NCBI GenBank assembly: GCA_009773455.1
Contig: WSXU01000006.1
Coordinates: 1 to 64,000 of the forward strand
DNA from: Bacteroidota bacterium
GTDB lineage: Bacteria; Bacteroidota; Bacteroidia; Bacteroidales; Lentimicrobiaceae
Length of the DNA: 64,000 bases
Reading direction: 5' to 3'
A program made the position numbers and the translations under genes. This document shows, piece by piece, positions 44,571-54,019 of this stretch. Under the pieces are notes generated by a model, which was not told the DNA's origin, searched no databases, and saw nothing but the letters and a program-made list of their open reading frames with translations. Each line of letters begins with the position of its first letter. The first letter of the stretch is position 1.

Positions 44571-46928
44571 TTAATCAAAGGTAATTTTCATTTCTACCCT
44601 TCTGTTTTTTTGTCTTCCGGCCGGAGTTTTGTTGTCTGCAACTGGTCGTTCCTGACCATACCATTCGGCTTTGATCCTGAATTCCTCAACTCCTTGCTTG
44701 ATGAGATAGTCTTTAACAGCCTGGGTCCTGTTCTTCGACAATTCCATATTTTTTTCCGGATTCCCGGTATTATCGGTATGTCCGGCGAGTGTAACCTTCC
44801 ACATTTTCCTGTTGATCATCAGCTCTGCCAGTTCATTCAGCGACTGGAAAGACCCTGTTTTGATGATCGATTTTCCCGATTCAAACTCCAGGTCTGAAAA
44901 TGCCCTGTCGATTATTTCTATTTCTTCTTTTTTAATAGCCGGGCAACCATTGTTCTCGGGAATTCCGGGTGTATTCGGGCAAAGATCAGAAGGGTCAGGA
45001 ATACCATCGCTGTCAGTATCCGGACAGCCGTTATATCTGGCAGGGCCTGGAATTGCTGGACATTGATCATTTTCATCAGAGATACCGTCATTGTCGGTAT
45101 CGGCAAACGGACAACCCATGAATTCCTGCTTTCCTGCAATTTCAGGACATTTATCATCTTTGTCGGCGATTCCATCCATATCACGGTCCGGACAACCTTT
45201 CAAAGCAGGTAGTCCGGGAAGATCCGGACACTCATCTTCAAAATCTGTAATACCATCATTATCAGTATCAGGGCAACCATTAAATTCCGGTTTACCAGCG
45301 TGATCAGGACAACGGTCATTTTTATCTGCCACGCCATCTTTATCCCTGTCGGGACACCCATTCAGGATCTCAGGACCCGGGTCCGCCGGACATTCATCCT
45401 TCTGATCGGCAATTCCGTCACCATCGGCATCAGGGCAACCCAACATAATCCATGTTCCGGGAATCTCTGGACACCGATCGAGTTTGTTGCTTACACCATC
45501 TCTGTCATGATCACGTTTGATGCTTTTAAACACTGGAATCTTGAACATAATATAGGCATCCGTACCATAAATCTTATCACTGAATGCATTTGATATGATA
45601 CTGTTTGAGCCAATCCAAACCGGGCCTAACCTTAACCCTATCCCTACCCTGAACAATCCAAACTCATCAGCCTGCATTGGAAGAGCCACTCCAAACCAAC
45701 GACGATCATACCGTGGAGTCAGGTTGTAAGTTGAAAAATGATGCGATTTTGTCGTAATCTGTGTTCCTTTCTTGAGTGCAATATAAGGGCTGAAATTCAG
45801 GTATAGATTTTTTGCAAAATTGTAATCAATCTGAATACTCAGAACGGAAGGTAACCTCATTAAGAAATTCTGATCTATATTATCACTGAAATTGAAAAGA
45901 GCACTGATTGTATCGTTGAAATCCTGGATGGAATTGATGTCAAGGCCGGTTAAATCAAGATCCCTGATATCAGCAACAAAGTCCTGACTGTAGTATCCCT
46001 TTTTATAATTGATTCTTCCAAGATCAAGCAACGAGACCCCCACCCTGAGCATGTATTTGTCCTTATCAGGTCTCAACAGACCTTCCTGCCCATCCATGTT
46101 GTACCTGTATTTTTCAATCCCTGGACGATATTCATAAACAAATCCGATATCCAGTCCGAAACCGGGATCCGAAACCGCTTTCAGCGGTTTGATTCCATCT
46201 TCTTCAAAATTGCTTGAAAGACCGTAATTTACTTTTGACTGGAAAAGAGATAAGGTGTCAGAGCCATCAAACCGATAACTCAGTTCACTCACAAACCCAT
46301 AACCTGAGGCAATTCCCTGAAGGTACTTGAAAGTAGCACCTCCTTTAAAAAAATGTTTACCTGTATTGGCAATCACACGGGCGAAGGTAACACCGAATTC
46401 TGCCCAATAATTAACCTGAATACTGAAGTTTGCATTTGTAAGGTTCTTATAAAGAAGGGGTTCATAATTAAAATCTTCATAAGCCAGTTTTGCAAAGTCT
46501 TCGGTTATATTGTCGACATTGGAAAAGCCTCTGATCCTGGTTGTAAAAGCCAGTGCGCTCTTTTCGTTCAGGTTAACCATGAATGAGGGTAAAATCATTC
46601 CGATATTAATTATGCCGGACTTATCCTTACCATTCAGATTTTCAAATACATATTTTTCTTTAAAATTATCTTCATCCCACCGGCCGGGATTGTAAAAAGC
46701 CTCCCGTCTGAAGGCAAGGTAATTATTGCTCACAAGGAAATTAGTTCCGAAAAATACCATATCGAAACGGTATCTTGAGTCTGCAATGGAAGCTGGTTGA
46801 AGCATCAGTCCGGAAACACCGGAGTAAGTACTCTGTGAGAACGGCAGGAACTCCTGTCCGGAAGATTGTTTTATTGCAATAACGGTGATCAGAACAATGA
46901 CGAAAATCGTAAATTTATTTTTCTTCAT
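44571..46928 (-). CDS. OmpA family protein with DUF5723-like barrel and thrombospondin type 3 repeats
   Basis: 785 residues. A signal peptide (about 1-24) precedes a beta-rich, barrel-like N-terminal region (30-465) similar to DUF5723 proteins. Then come seven thrombospondin type 3 repeats (about 473-665) of the calcium-binding pattern D-x-D-x-DG-x-x-D-x-x-D-x-CP, and a C-terminal OmpA peptidoglycan-binding domain (about 670-785) with LAGHTDNTGN and GRQKNRRVEM. Likely an outer-membrane porin-like anchor that ties the membrane to peptidoglycan; the repeats should bind calcium. A canonical promoter lies just upstream. Confidence 0.9.
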   Translation of the reverse strand: MKKNKFTIFVIVLITVIAIKQSSGQEFLPFSQSTYSGVSGLMLQPASIADSRYRFDMVFFGTNFLVSNNYLAFRREAFYNPGRWDEDNFKEKYVFENLNGKDKSGIINIGMILPSFMVNLNEKSALAFTTRIRGFSNVDNITEDFAKLAYEDFNYEPLLYKNLTNANFSIQVNYWAEFGVTFARVIANTGKHFFKGGATFKYLQGIASGYGFVSELSYRFDGSDTLSLFQSKVNYGLSSNFEEDGIKPLKAVSDPGFGLDIGFVYEYRPGIEKYRYNMDGQEGLLRPDKDKYMLRVGVSLLDLGRINYKKGYYSQDFVADIRDLDLTGLDINSIQDFNDTISALFNFSDNIDQNFLMRLPSVLSIQIDYNFAKNLYLNFSPYIALKKGTQITTKSHHFSTYNLTPRYDRRWFGVALPMQADEFGLFRVGIGLRLGPVWIGSNSIISNAFSDKIYGTDAYIMFKIPVFKSIKRDHDRDGVSNKLDRCPEIPGTWIMLGCPDADGDGIADQKDECPADPGPEILNGCPDRDKDGVADKNDRCPDHAGKPEFNGCPDTDNDGITDFEDECPDLPGLPALKGCPDRDMDGIADKDDKCPEIAGKQEFMGCPFADTDNDGISDENDQCPAIPGPARYNGCPDTDSDGIPDPSDLCPNTPGIPENNGCPAIKKEEIEIIDRAFSDLEFESGKSIIKTGSFQSLNELAELMINRKMWKVTLAGHTDNTGNPEKNMELSKNRTQAVKDYLIKQGVEEFRIKAEWYGQERPVADNKTPAGRQKNRRVEMKITFD
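44940..45512 (-). repeat. Seven thrombospondin type 3 repeats in the OmpA-family gene
   Basis: Tandem coding repeats of about 26-29 codons with the protein pattern D-x-D-x-DGI-x-D-x-x-D-x-CP-x-x-x-G-x-x-x-x-x-GCP. Six copies are nearly regular; one (about 45090-45170) has a three-residue insert (FAD). Confidence 0.85.
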
Positions 46929-46956
46929 GGCACCGGGTTTTGGATGGATGTAAATT

Positions 46957-46987
46957 CAAATATAAGGTGAAATGATCAGAAATCAAT
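46957..46987 (-). promoter_or_regulatory. Canonical Bacteroidota promoter for the OmpA/TSP3 gene
   Basis: On the minus strand: ATTG at 46987-46984, a 19-base spacer, then TATATTTG at 46964-46957. The start codon follows 28 bases later. Confidence 0.65.
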
Positions 46988-47018
46988 ATTTAAGATAAAC
47001 AATTCAATCTGCGTAATA

Positions 47019-47885
47019 CTATCCGCGGGAAATCATGGCAATGGCAACAAGGGCAATGGCTACACCAACCCAATTTGCCGGATTCAGTCTTTCATTGAAA
47101 ATGAGATAGCCGGTCATGGCTGAAATACATACTACGCTGATATTAACCAATGGGATGAATACAGATACTTCCATAACAGATAATCCCATCATTAAATAAT
47201 ATGCTGATAACCAGTTCAGAATACCAAGGAATACTCCCGCGGTAATTGATCTCAGATTTATTTTCTGCTTTATTCTGCAGGAACGGAAGAACAATACAGG
47301 AAGCCCGATAAGAAAACCGATCACAAAAGCTGTGGAAACATACCTTACCTGCTCACCTTCGTTTTCGCTTCCTGTAAAATAAAACTGTGTAATTTTAAGC
47401 ACTACATCATTCAAACCCATAAACAAGAAAACAGCAGCTGGCAGCAGAATTATCAGGAATTCCGGTTTTTCGATCCGCCCTTTTCTGGTTGTCAGATAAA
47501 AAGCAATAATTGCCAGGCAGATTCCAGCTATTTTCACTAACCCTGCTTTATCATCAAAAAGGAGAATTCCCACCAAAACTGAAATGATCACTGCCATCCG
47601 GCTGCTTATGGCAGTAATGGCAATACCCGCTTTTCTTGCAGATAAAGAAACAAGTACAAATCCTGATATCAGGATAAAACCGGTTAAAACAGACATTGGA
47701 AACCAGTTGGCTGAAATAATTCTATGGTAGTCAACGCTCCATCCAATAGAATTATATCCGAAACAAGCACCGGCAAGATAGTTTATTGTGATGGCGGTGA
47801 GATTGTCAATACCCAGTTTCTCAAATACTTTAAAACTGATCAGTATCAGTGACGAAGCAGTCACAGCAAGCAGAAGATAGATCAT
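47019..47885 (-). CDS. DMT superfamily (EamA-like) transporter
   Basis: 288 residues with about ten membrane helices in two EamA-like repeats (about 1-130 and 150-288). It opens with a hydrophobic helix and a short F-E-K-L-G-I-D loop, and ends in GYLIFNERLNPANWVGVAIALVAI-type sequence (split here for length: GYLIFNERLNPANW, then VGVAIALVAI). Substrate unknown. It probably follows the 48952-47942 gene in one transcript (56-base gap), or has its own weak promoter at 47903-47910. Confidence 0.8.
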   Translation of the reverse strand: MIYLLLAVTASSLILISFKVFEKLGIDNLTAITINYLAGACFGYNSIGWSVDYHRIISANWFPMSVLTGFILISGFVLVSLSARKAGIAITAISSRMAVIISVLVGILLFDDKAGLVKIAGICLAIIAFYLTTRKGRIEKPEFLIILLPAAVFLFMGLNDVVLKITQFYFTGSENEGEQVRYVSTAFVIGFLIGLPVLFFRSCRIKQKINLRSITAGVFLGILNWLSAYYLMMGLSVMEVSVFIPLVNISVVCISAMTGYLIFNERLNPANWVGVAIALVAIAMISRG

Positions 47886-47902
47886 TAAGAGAGCTTTAAC
47901 GG

Positions 47903-47910
47903 CAAAAATA
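47903..47910 (-). promoter_or_regulatory. Possible -7 box before the second DMT transporter
   Basis: TATTTTTG on the minus strand, an exact TAnnTTTG match 18 bases upstream of the ATG at 47885; no -33 element at normal spacing. Confidence 0.3.
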
Positions 47911-47941
47911 AAGGATTGTATCCAATGATGAGTGAAGGTTT

Positions 47942-48952
47942 TTATGGCTTCCTGATCCGGAGATAAACGGGAATTTCCACTCTTCCTTCCTGACTACCTG
48001 ATTTTGTGTACCAGGACTTCAGCGTAGTATTCAGGACTTTACCATTGCGGTCAATACTGATTAAATCTATTTCACAGGAATGTTCCTGTAACAGTGACAG
48101 GAGGACATCTGGTTTTTCACTGACCAATCGGCCAGTGGAATAGAAATCCCTCAAATACAAAGGGATAGAATCAATCATCATACTATGGAATACCGGCCAC
48201 CTTATTTCAGAAAGAGCCGCCATTTCAGTAACGGTTGTAGCCAATCCGGCAATTACAAATGAATGGTCTTCAACAAGAAAACTACATTCCTGAATCCTTC
48301 CCATATTGATGTGTAGGGTAGAATCTGTCTTGTCAGGAAGCAGAAGATCAAGCGGATCATAAGAAAAAGATACATCTGTTGATTTCTGGAAAAGATTCAG
48401 AACATCACCAAAATTATCGGGAGTGTGATGATGTTGTAAATCCGGAAGCAGGTCTCCCGGCTCCGAATAGGAAAGGATTTCATCATTGATAAACCATAAT
48501 TCAGCACTTTCCCTGTTTGTTCGTGCGGTAAAAACAGCATCGGCCAGTTCCTGGGCCCTGATTACTTCCAAACCGGCATCAATGAACCAGCGGGTGATCA
48601 ATGAAACTGAGAAGGGCAGAGGGTTGAGGTAAAAGTAAGCCAGGAGTGCGATCTCATTTGGTTTGAATCCTGACACAGGGCTGTTCATTAACTCCTGCCG
48701 CAGTGGATCAAAGGATTGGTGAAACTGAAAAGCAAGATTAACAGCTTCCGGTGTAATCAATACCCTGTTATTCAGGATTCCGGGTCCGGAATGATTTGGA
48801 GATGAAATAGTCAATGAGTAGGGGGATACGCTGATATTGACCAGGATACAGAATATATCATCAGGGAAGATAGCGGTATTCATTTTCTTGTAATCCGGCC
48901 ATTCATCCGCATTGAGCAACTGAATCCCATTTTCTTTAATAATAGTAATCAT
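47942..48952 (-). CDS. Hypothetical protein, divergent from prmC
   Basis: 336 residues, soluble, no signal peptide, no recognised family. It opens with MITIIKENGIQLLNADEW and has an Asp/Leu-rich middle (DLLPDLQHHHTPDNFGDVLN near 167-186). The C-terminal third looks beta-rich and ends in VEIPVYLRIRKP. No catalytic motif is visible. It shares its upstream region with the divergent prmC gene, so the two could be coregulated, but no function follows from that. Confidence 0.6.
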   Translation of the reverse strand: MITIIKENGIQLLNADEWPDYKKMNTAIFPDDIFCILVNISVSPYSLTISSPNHSGPGILNNRVLITPEAVNLAFQFHQSFDPLRQELMNSPVSGFKPNEIALLAYFYLNPLPFSVSLITRWFIDAGLEVIRAQELADAVFTARTNRESAELWFINDEILSYSEPGDLLPDLQHHHTPDNFGDVLNLFQKSTDVSFSYDPLDLLLPDKTDSTLHINMGRIQECSFLVEDHSFVIAGLATTVTEMAALSEIRWPVFHSMMIDSIPLYLRDFYSTGRLVSEKPDVLLSLLQEHSCEIDLISIDRNGKVLNTTLKSWYTKSGSQEGRVEIPVYLRIRKP

Positions 48953-48996
48953 CTGCTGCTGTGGATTTCATGTCAGAGGTTGTATCCTGTTTGAGA

Positions 48997-49004
48997 CAAA
49001 GGTA
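48997..49004 (-). promoter_or_regulatory. Bacteroidota -7 box for the gene divergent from prmC
   Basis: TACCTTTG on the minus strand, an exact TAnnTTTG match 45 bases upstream of the start at 48952. Confidence 0.45.
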
Positions 49005-49059
49005 GAATGAAAAATACTAATCCGACTGATAAACCGGGTATGAAAAAAGCAACAATGAT

Positions 49060-49067
49060 TATCTTCG
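49060..49067 (+). promoter_or_regulatory. -7-like box for prmC
   Basis: TATCTTCG, one mismatch from TAnnTTTG, 18 bases before the ATG at 49085. It lies inside the longest possible reading frame and so argues for the shorter start. Confidence 0.45.
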
Positions 49068-49084
49068 CAGGGCAAAATTCGTTT

Positions 49085-49939
49085 ATGACTTATAAGGAAC
49101 TTGAATTCAGGGTTATTGATGCCATATCGGGCCTTTACGGACAGAACGAAGCCAGGTCGGTTCAGCGTTTTTTGTTCGCCTGCTTTTCCGGTTTTGATCC
49201 GGCCGGATATCTGCTCAAAAGGAATGAAGAAGCAGACGAGGACTTCGAGAATAAAATTATACTGGCAATTCCACGCCTGATTGAGTTCGAACCTGTTCAA
49301 TATATTACCGGGAAAACCTGGTTTTGCGGAACTGAACTTTCTGTCAGACCCGGAGTACTTATTCCTCGTCCTGAAACGGAAAACCTGGTCATGAAAATTG
49401 TGGAAAAACACAAATCCAGGGAGGGAATCAGCATTCTGGATATAGGTACAGGCAGCGGAGCGATTGCTATTAGCCTATATCTGCTTATTGGAACAGCCAG
49501 GATTGAAGCAATTGACATCAGTGAAGTTGCATTAAGTATTGCTAAAGAAAATGCTGACGAAAACAGAGCGGTTGTCGGGTTTTCACAGATCGATATTCTT
49601 GATCGGAAAGCCAGCGAAAAATTGCCTTTCTTTAATGTGATTGTCAGCAATCCACCTTATATCAGGCAGTCGGAGAAAAGCCTTATGAAGAGGAATGTGC
49701 TTGATTTTGAGCCTGAAACAGCCTTGTTTGTTGAAAATTCTGATCCATTAATATATTACAGGGCTATTGCAGGTTTCGCGTTAAGCCACCTTGAACCAGG
49801 GGGGGAATTATGGTTTGAAATCAATGAATCGGAAGGAGAAAACCTTCAGATTCTGTTGAAAAATTTGGGATTCAGACACATAGAAATAATTCCGGATCTG
49901 AATTCAAAACCCAGATATGCATTTGCACAAATACAATGA
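49085..49939 (+). CDS. prmC: Peptide chain release factor N5-glutamine methyltransferase
   Basis: The ATG at 49085 gives 284 residues (MTYKELEFRV), which fits the PrmC family; the longest frame starts 26 codons earlier but overlaps a likely -7 box. An N-terminal helical domain (about 1-70) and a Rossmann methyltransferase domain follow. Motif I is LDIGTGSGAIAIS and the catalytic motif is NPPYIR with Asn189. It methylates the Gln of the GGQ motif in release factors RF1/RF2 with SAM, needed for efficient translation termination. prfA is not adjacent here. Confidence 0.9.
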   Translation: MTYKELEFRVIDAISGLYGQNEARSVQRFLFACFSGFDPAGYLLKRNEEADEDFENKIILAIPRLIEFEPVQYITGKTWFCGTELSVRPGVLIPRPETENLVMKIVEKHKSREGISILDIGTGSGAIAISLYLLIGTARIEAIDISEVALSIAKENADENRAVVGFSQIDILDRKASEKLPFFNVIVSNPPYIRQSEKSLMKRNVLDFEPETALFVENSDPLIYYRAIAGFALSHLEPGGELWFEINESEGENLQILLKNLGFRHIEIIPDLNSKPRYAFAQIQ

Positions 49940-50131
49940 TGTTTCATTGCAGGACGAAAATTAAATAGAAAAATTTCAGGCAAAGGGTTACATTTTCCAA
50001 AATCAGGTATTAATTATGTGGCGGAGGTATATTTTATTTTTCGATTTGATTTATAGCGATATTTGCAGGCTTCAGAATTTAAACCTTTTACTTTGATGAC
50101 TGTTTACAAAGGGTGAACTAACAATATTTCC

Positions 50132-51829
50132 ATGATAAAAGGACTCTTTACTTTTCTATTCACTTTGTTTATCGTAACACTGGCTACTGCCCAGCAGGAT
50201 TCATATGTTTACAGTGTAAAATTTACCGATAAAGGGAACTCAGCATACTCGATTTCGAGGCCGCTGGAATTTCTTTCCACCAAATCTGTTGAGCGCCGGT
50301 TACTCCAGCAGATTCCGCTTACAGAGTCAGATCTGCCGGTAAACCCCGATTATCTGAAATCGATCAGTACTATAGGTGCAGAAATCCTATATAAATCCAA
50401 ATGGTTAAACCTGGTTATTATAAAAGTCCTGGATAAAAGTGGTATTGATCAAATATCTAAAAAACCTTTTGTTAAAGAGATAAAACCTGCGGATCATCTT
50501 TATACCCGCCATTCTTCACACAGGAAAAAACCTTATTTTGATGCAGAGGTTATTGAAAAGCACTCAATGAAGCAAAATACAGGTGATTATAAGAGCGGCA
50601 GGGCTTTTGATTATGGACAATCCTTTAATCAGGCCCAGATGATCGCTGTTGATCAGTTACACAACATGGGCTTTACCGGAAGGGGAATGTCCATTGCAGT
50701 GCTTGATGCCGGCTTTAACAGTGTGAATACACTGGCTGCTTTTGACAGCCTTCGCACCAATGGTCAGATATTGGGAACAAAGGATTTTGTGACTCCCGGC
50801 AATGATGTTTACAACACATCCATCAGTACGCATGGTATGATGGTACTATCAATTATGGGAGGAAACCTTCCCGGGCAGTTGATAGGCACAGCACCCAAGG
50901 CATCATACTGGCTACTCAGATCTGAGGATGGCCGTCCTGATTTTGAGTACGTTATAGAAGAGTATTATTGGGTTAATGCTGCTGAATATGCTGACTCAGT
51001 TGGTGCAGATATCATAAATTCCTCACTTGGCTATACTACCTTCCTGGATCCGGCCGAAGACCATACCTATGAAGATATGGACGGAAATACAACGGTGGTA
51101 ACGATCGGAGCTGATATGGCGGCTTCAAAGGGAATACTGGTTGTGAACAGTGCCGGAAATTCAGGAAGTAATGAATGGCAATATATAGGTGCGCCTGCTG
51201 ATGGTGACAGTGTATTTACAATAGGCGCAGTTGATCCCGCCGGTGTCTATGCAGCCTTCAGTTCCAGGGGACCCACTTACGATGGCCGGATTAAGCCGGA
51301 TGTTACGGCACAGGGTGTCAGCACCATTGTAGCTACAATTCCTTCAGGAGTGGCTGGCGGAAGCGGAACATCCTTCTCTTCACCTGTGATAGCAGGTGCG
51401 AGTGCCTGTTTATGGCAGGCTAATCCGACATTCAGCAACATGGAACTTCTTAATGCCATCAGAATGAGTGGTAGCCAGTCATCATCTCCAGACAATTTTA
51501 AAGGATGGGGTATTCCAAATTTTACATTGGCGAACAATCTGCTTACTTCATCAATGCTTCAGCTGCAGGAACCATTTTCAGGAATTAATGCCTATCCGGT
51601 GCCCTTCAGTGGAAAAATCAACATTGAGGTTGAATCATCCTCCTGGTGTATTGTTGACCTGAAAATTTTTAATTCGGTAGGATCGCCAGTTGCAGAAATG
51701 GAAGGTGTAGAGTTGAATAAAGGTAAAAACCTGATAGTATTCAATAAACTGGAAAGAATACCCAAAGGCATCTATATGCTTCAACTTTCGGACGGGTATT
51801 ATGTAACAACTGCAAAAATCATCAAGTAA
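50132..51829 (+). CDS. Subtilisin-like (S8) serine peptidase with T9SS sorting domain
   Basis: 565 residues. A signal peptide (about 1-20, ending LATAQ) is followed by an inhibitor_I9-like prodomain (about 25-125) and the S8 catalytic domain (about 165-460). Catalytic residues are Asp192 (AVLDAGFN), His234 (STHGMMV) and Ser414 (GTSFSSPV). The last 75 residues form a T9SS C-terminal domain (INAYPVPFSGKINIE, then GIYMLQLSDG). A secreted or surface protease; it may degrade extracellular protein. Followed by a strong terminator. Confidence 0.92.
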   Translation: MIKGLFTFLFTLFIVTLATAQQDSYVYSVKFTDKGNSAYSISRPLEFLSTKSVERRLLQQIPLTESDLPVNPDYLKSISTIGAEILYKSKWLNLVIIKVLDKSGIDQISKKPFVKEIKPADHLYTRHSSHRKKPYFDAEVIEKHSMKQNTGDYKSGRAFDYGQSFNQAQMIAVDQLHNMGFTGRGMSIAVLDAGFNSVNTLAAFDSLRTNGQILGTKDFVTPGNDVYNTSISTHGMMVLSIMGGNLPGQLIGTAPKASYWLLRSEDGRPDFEYVIEEYYWVNAAEYADSVGADIINSSLGYTTFLDPAEDHTYEDMDGNTTVVTIGADMAASKGILVVNSAGNSGSNEWQYIGAPADGDSVFTIGAVDPAGVYAAFSSRGPTYDGRIKPDVTAQGVSTIVATIPSGVAGGSGTSFSSPVIAGASACLWQANPTFSNMELLNAIRMSGSQSSSPDNFKGWGIPNFTLANNLLTSSMLQLQEPFSGINAYPVPFSGKINIEVESSSWCIVDLKIFNSVGSPVAEMEGVELNKGKNLIVFNKLERIPKGIYMLQLSDGYYVTTAKIIK

Positions 51830-51862
51830 CATCCCTTGCAGATTTTCTGATCAAAAATTACC

Positions 51863-51886
51863 AATCCGGCAAATGCCGGATTTTTT
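51863..51886 (+). terminator. Rho-independent terminator after the subtilase gene
   Basis: 8-bp stem AATCCGGC / GCCGGATT with AAAT loop and T6, 33 bases after the stop codon. Confidence 0.85.
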
Positions 51887-52777
51887 ATTGAATTTCAATT
51901 CCTTAACCCTGATTCTTCAATGCCATATCTCTGTATCCTTTGAATAAAAATAGCATCAATGTAGGGGAGCATGAACAGGGAAACTATATCTGACTTATGA
52001 ACTCAGATAAAAAGGACCTCCCCAAAGGGTGTATAAAAATTCAGGTTGAATCAGTTGATTTGAGATATCAGTCAATCTGCTGACTCAATGAGCCATTAGG
52101 TAGCACTCTGATTACGCAGAAATTCCGAAATAAAAGGTACAATACAGGTGTAACATGTAAATAAGTTACAGATGTAATGCATGATTAGCAAGCATCAACC
52201 AAATATTCTAAATTATTGACAAACAGGATATTATAAAGTATGTATACAAACGTAAATTTCCATAGTTTACAATCCTATAATTAGCAATGTATACAGTCAT
52301 AATCTCTTAGTTAAATCGGATAACATTTATCCGATAGCTAAATATTTATAATAGATATATTATCAATTAGATAAAGACAATTATTTAACTTAATAGCTCA
52401 CCTTTGATTTGATTAGCATTGTATATATTGATTATTCAGTGATCAGAATTGATCAATATCTATAATTTATGATTAAAGTTCTAACTATAGAAATGTAATC
52501 TTTCGAATATTAATGTATAATGAAGATGACAGATGTATATTGAAGATATTTCATTAAATATTCTAAAAAAATTGTTTAATGAACGTAAAACCAGTTATTT
52601 ATACAATAATAATAAAGTATTAATTTAAATAAAACCTGTTCTTTGATTACTGAAAAAATAAAGATATAAATTTGATAATATACTTGTAAAACAGTTATTT
52701 ATAATTATTATTTAAAGTGAATATTTAAAATATAGCAATTTCCGGCCATGATACAACTATAACATTTATTTTTATAC
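51887..52777. other. Long AT-rich non-coding region with inverted and direct repeats
   Basis: About 0.9 kb with no credible gene; the second half is extremely AT-rich. Inside are an inverted repeat at 52315-52335 (ATCGGATAA, CAT, TTATCCGAT) and a near direct repeat: GTAAAACCAGTTATTTATA at 52584-52603 and GTAAAACAGTTATTTATA at 52686-52703, about 100 bases apart. Such a stretch may hold operator sites, a small RNA, or the remnant of a lost gene; the sequence does not say which. Confidence 0.6.
52315..52335. promoter_or_regulatory. Inverted repeat in the AT-rich region
   Basis: 9-bp perfect arms (ATCGGATAA / TTATCCGAT) with a 3-base spacer. The spacing of the arms fits a dimeric DNA-binding protein. 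It lies about 0.5 kb upstream of the XRE gene. Confidence 0.4.
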
Positions 52778-52812
52778 TATATTTGAAATACGACTATAGT
52801 GTTGTAAATTTG
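52778..52812 (+). promoter_or_regulatory. Promoter of the XRE-type regulator gene with a CTATAG operator candidate
   Basis: TTTG at 52782-52785, 19-base spacer, then TAAATTTG at 52805-52812: a canonical Bacteroidota promoter. A second exact TAnnTTTG (TATATTTG, 52778-52785) overlaps the -33 element. The palindrome ACTATAGT (52793-52800) sits in the spacer, and the related ACAACTATAA lies 31-40 bases upstream, suggesting autoregulation by the encoded protein. Confidence 0.65.
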
Positions 52813-52835
52813 ACAATTGAAAAACTTAAGTTTAT

Positions 52836-53483
52836 ATGAATAACAGAATTGCACTTGTTTTAAAAACGAAAAATATCAGCCCGTCTCAACTTGCCGATGA
52901 TCTGGGTGTGCAACGCTCAGGAATCTCGCATATCGTAAATGGAAGAAATAAGCCCAGCCTTGAGTTTATTCAAAAGCTGATTAAACTTTATCCTGACATC
53001 AGTATGCAATGGATACTTTTTGGTGAAGGTCCGATGATGAATCCTTATCCTGTTCAAATGAATTTGTCGGATAGTGTAAAAGTGCCCGATTTGTTCACTG
53101 AGGAAAAACCTAAACCCCGGATCATGGAATTATTCAATGCGGATACTGAGACCATTGTCAATGACACCACTCCTGAAAGGGAAAAAGCGAATGAAAACAC
53201 ACTTCTGAAGCCTGAAATTCCTGATGATTTTAATATTGAAGAAACTTCCGGAATAGCAGACAGAAAAACATACCTGACCGAAAATATCCCGAACTGGAAA
53301 AAAGAAGTCAAACCGGATTCAGAACAGGTAGTTCAAAGCGAGTTCTTAAAACCGGAGTCAGGCGATTTGGAGAATGAAAATAAAAAACCGGTGCAGCCTT
53401 TGAAAGCTGACCGGAAAATCTCAAAAATTCTTGTTTTTTACAATGACCGGACTTTTGTTGAGTATAGTCCGGGTGAAGAATGA
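52836..53483 (+). CDS. XRE family transcriptional regulator
   Basis: 215 residues. The N-terminal 62 form a Cro/C1-type helix-turn-helix (ISPSQLADDLGVQRSGISHIVNG), followed by YPDISMQWILFGEGPMM, a common continuation in Bacteroidota. The rest is a low-complexity, Glu/Lys/Pro-rich linker of about 120 residues, then a short conserved-looking end, KILVFYNDRTFVEYSP. Related proteins in Bacteroidota share this layout; the C-terminal motif may bind a partner. It probably represses its own gene. It converges with ndk with two bases between the stop codons. Confidence 0.85.
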   Translation: MNNRIALVLKTKNISPSQLADDLGVQRSGISHIVNGRNKPSLEFIQKLIKLYPDISMQWILFGEGPMMNPYPVQMNLSDSVKVPDLFTEEKPKPRIMELFNADTETIVNDTTPEREKANENTLLKPEIPDDFNIEETSGIADRKTYLTENIPNWKKEVKPDSEQVVQSEFLKPESGDLENENKKPVQPLKADRKISKILVFYNDRTFVEYSPGEE

Positions 53484-53485
53484 TA

Positions 53486-53905
53486 TTAGCAGCGTTCAAG
53501 TTCTGAGAAAAAGAATGAAGCTTCAATGGCTGCATTTTCATCACTGTCAGATCCATGAACAGCATTCATCTGTATGGATTGACCAAATGCTTTTCTGATC
53601 GTTCCTTCATCTGCGTTGGCAGGGTTGGTTGAACCGATCAGTTTCCGGTATTCTTCCACTGCATTCTCTTTTTCCAGGATTGCTGCAAGAATAGTTCCGG
53701 ATGACATAAAACCAACGAGCTCGCCGTAAAAAGGCCTTTCCCTGTGAACTTCATAGAATTTTCCGGCCTGCTTACTGGTGAGATTCAGAATTTTAATTGC
53801 TGATAAACGAAACCCTTTGCTGAGAATCATATCCAGAATTTTACCAGCATGCCCGTTTTGATAAGCTTCTGGTTTGATCATGGTAAACGTAATATTACCT
53901 GCCAT
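53486..53905 (-). CDS. ndk: Nucleoside-diphosphate kinase
   Basis: 139 residues. [17 protein letters not shown] at the start, [14 protein letters not shown] in the middle, and the phospho-accepting His117 in [11 protein letters not shown] transfers the gamma-phosphate between NTPs and NDPs. The length matches the family. It is divergent from nrnA with 75 bases from its ATG to the longest nrnA frame. Confidence 0.95.
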   Translation of the reverse strand: MAGNITFTMIKPEAYQNGHAGKILDMILSKGFRLSAIKILNLTSKQAGKFYEVHRERPFYGELVGFMSSGTILAAILEKENAVEEYRKLIGSTNPANADEGTIRKAFGQSIQMNAVHGSDSDENAAIEASFFFSELERC

Positions 53906-53975
53906 AGTTTGAAGATTGGATTTTGTTTAGTAAATGTACGATATTAAAAGAATCTGCGCTATTAACAATAATTTC

Positions 53976-53983
53976 TAATTTTG
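53976..53983 (+). promoter_or_regulatory. -7 box for the nrnA-like gene
   Basis: TAATTTTG, an exact TAnnTTTG match, with TCTG 19 bases upstream as a near -33 element. It overlaps a TTG that would be the start of the longest reading frame, so the real start must be further downstream. Confidence 0.5.
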
Positions 53984-54019
53984 TGTTCGCTAAAAATCAA
54001 ATATTTTAATATTTCTGTC

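Noticed and set aside
48968-49411. 147-codon frame on the minus strand opposite prmC
   Set aside because: Overlaps the conserved prmC coding region and has no recognisable motif; treated as a shadow.
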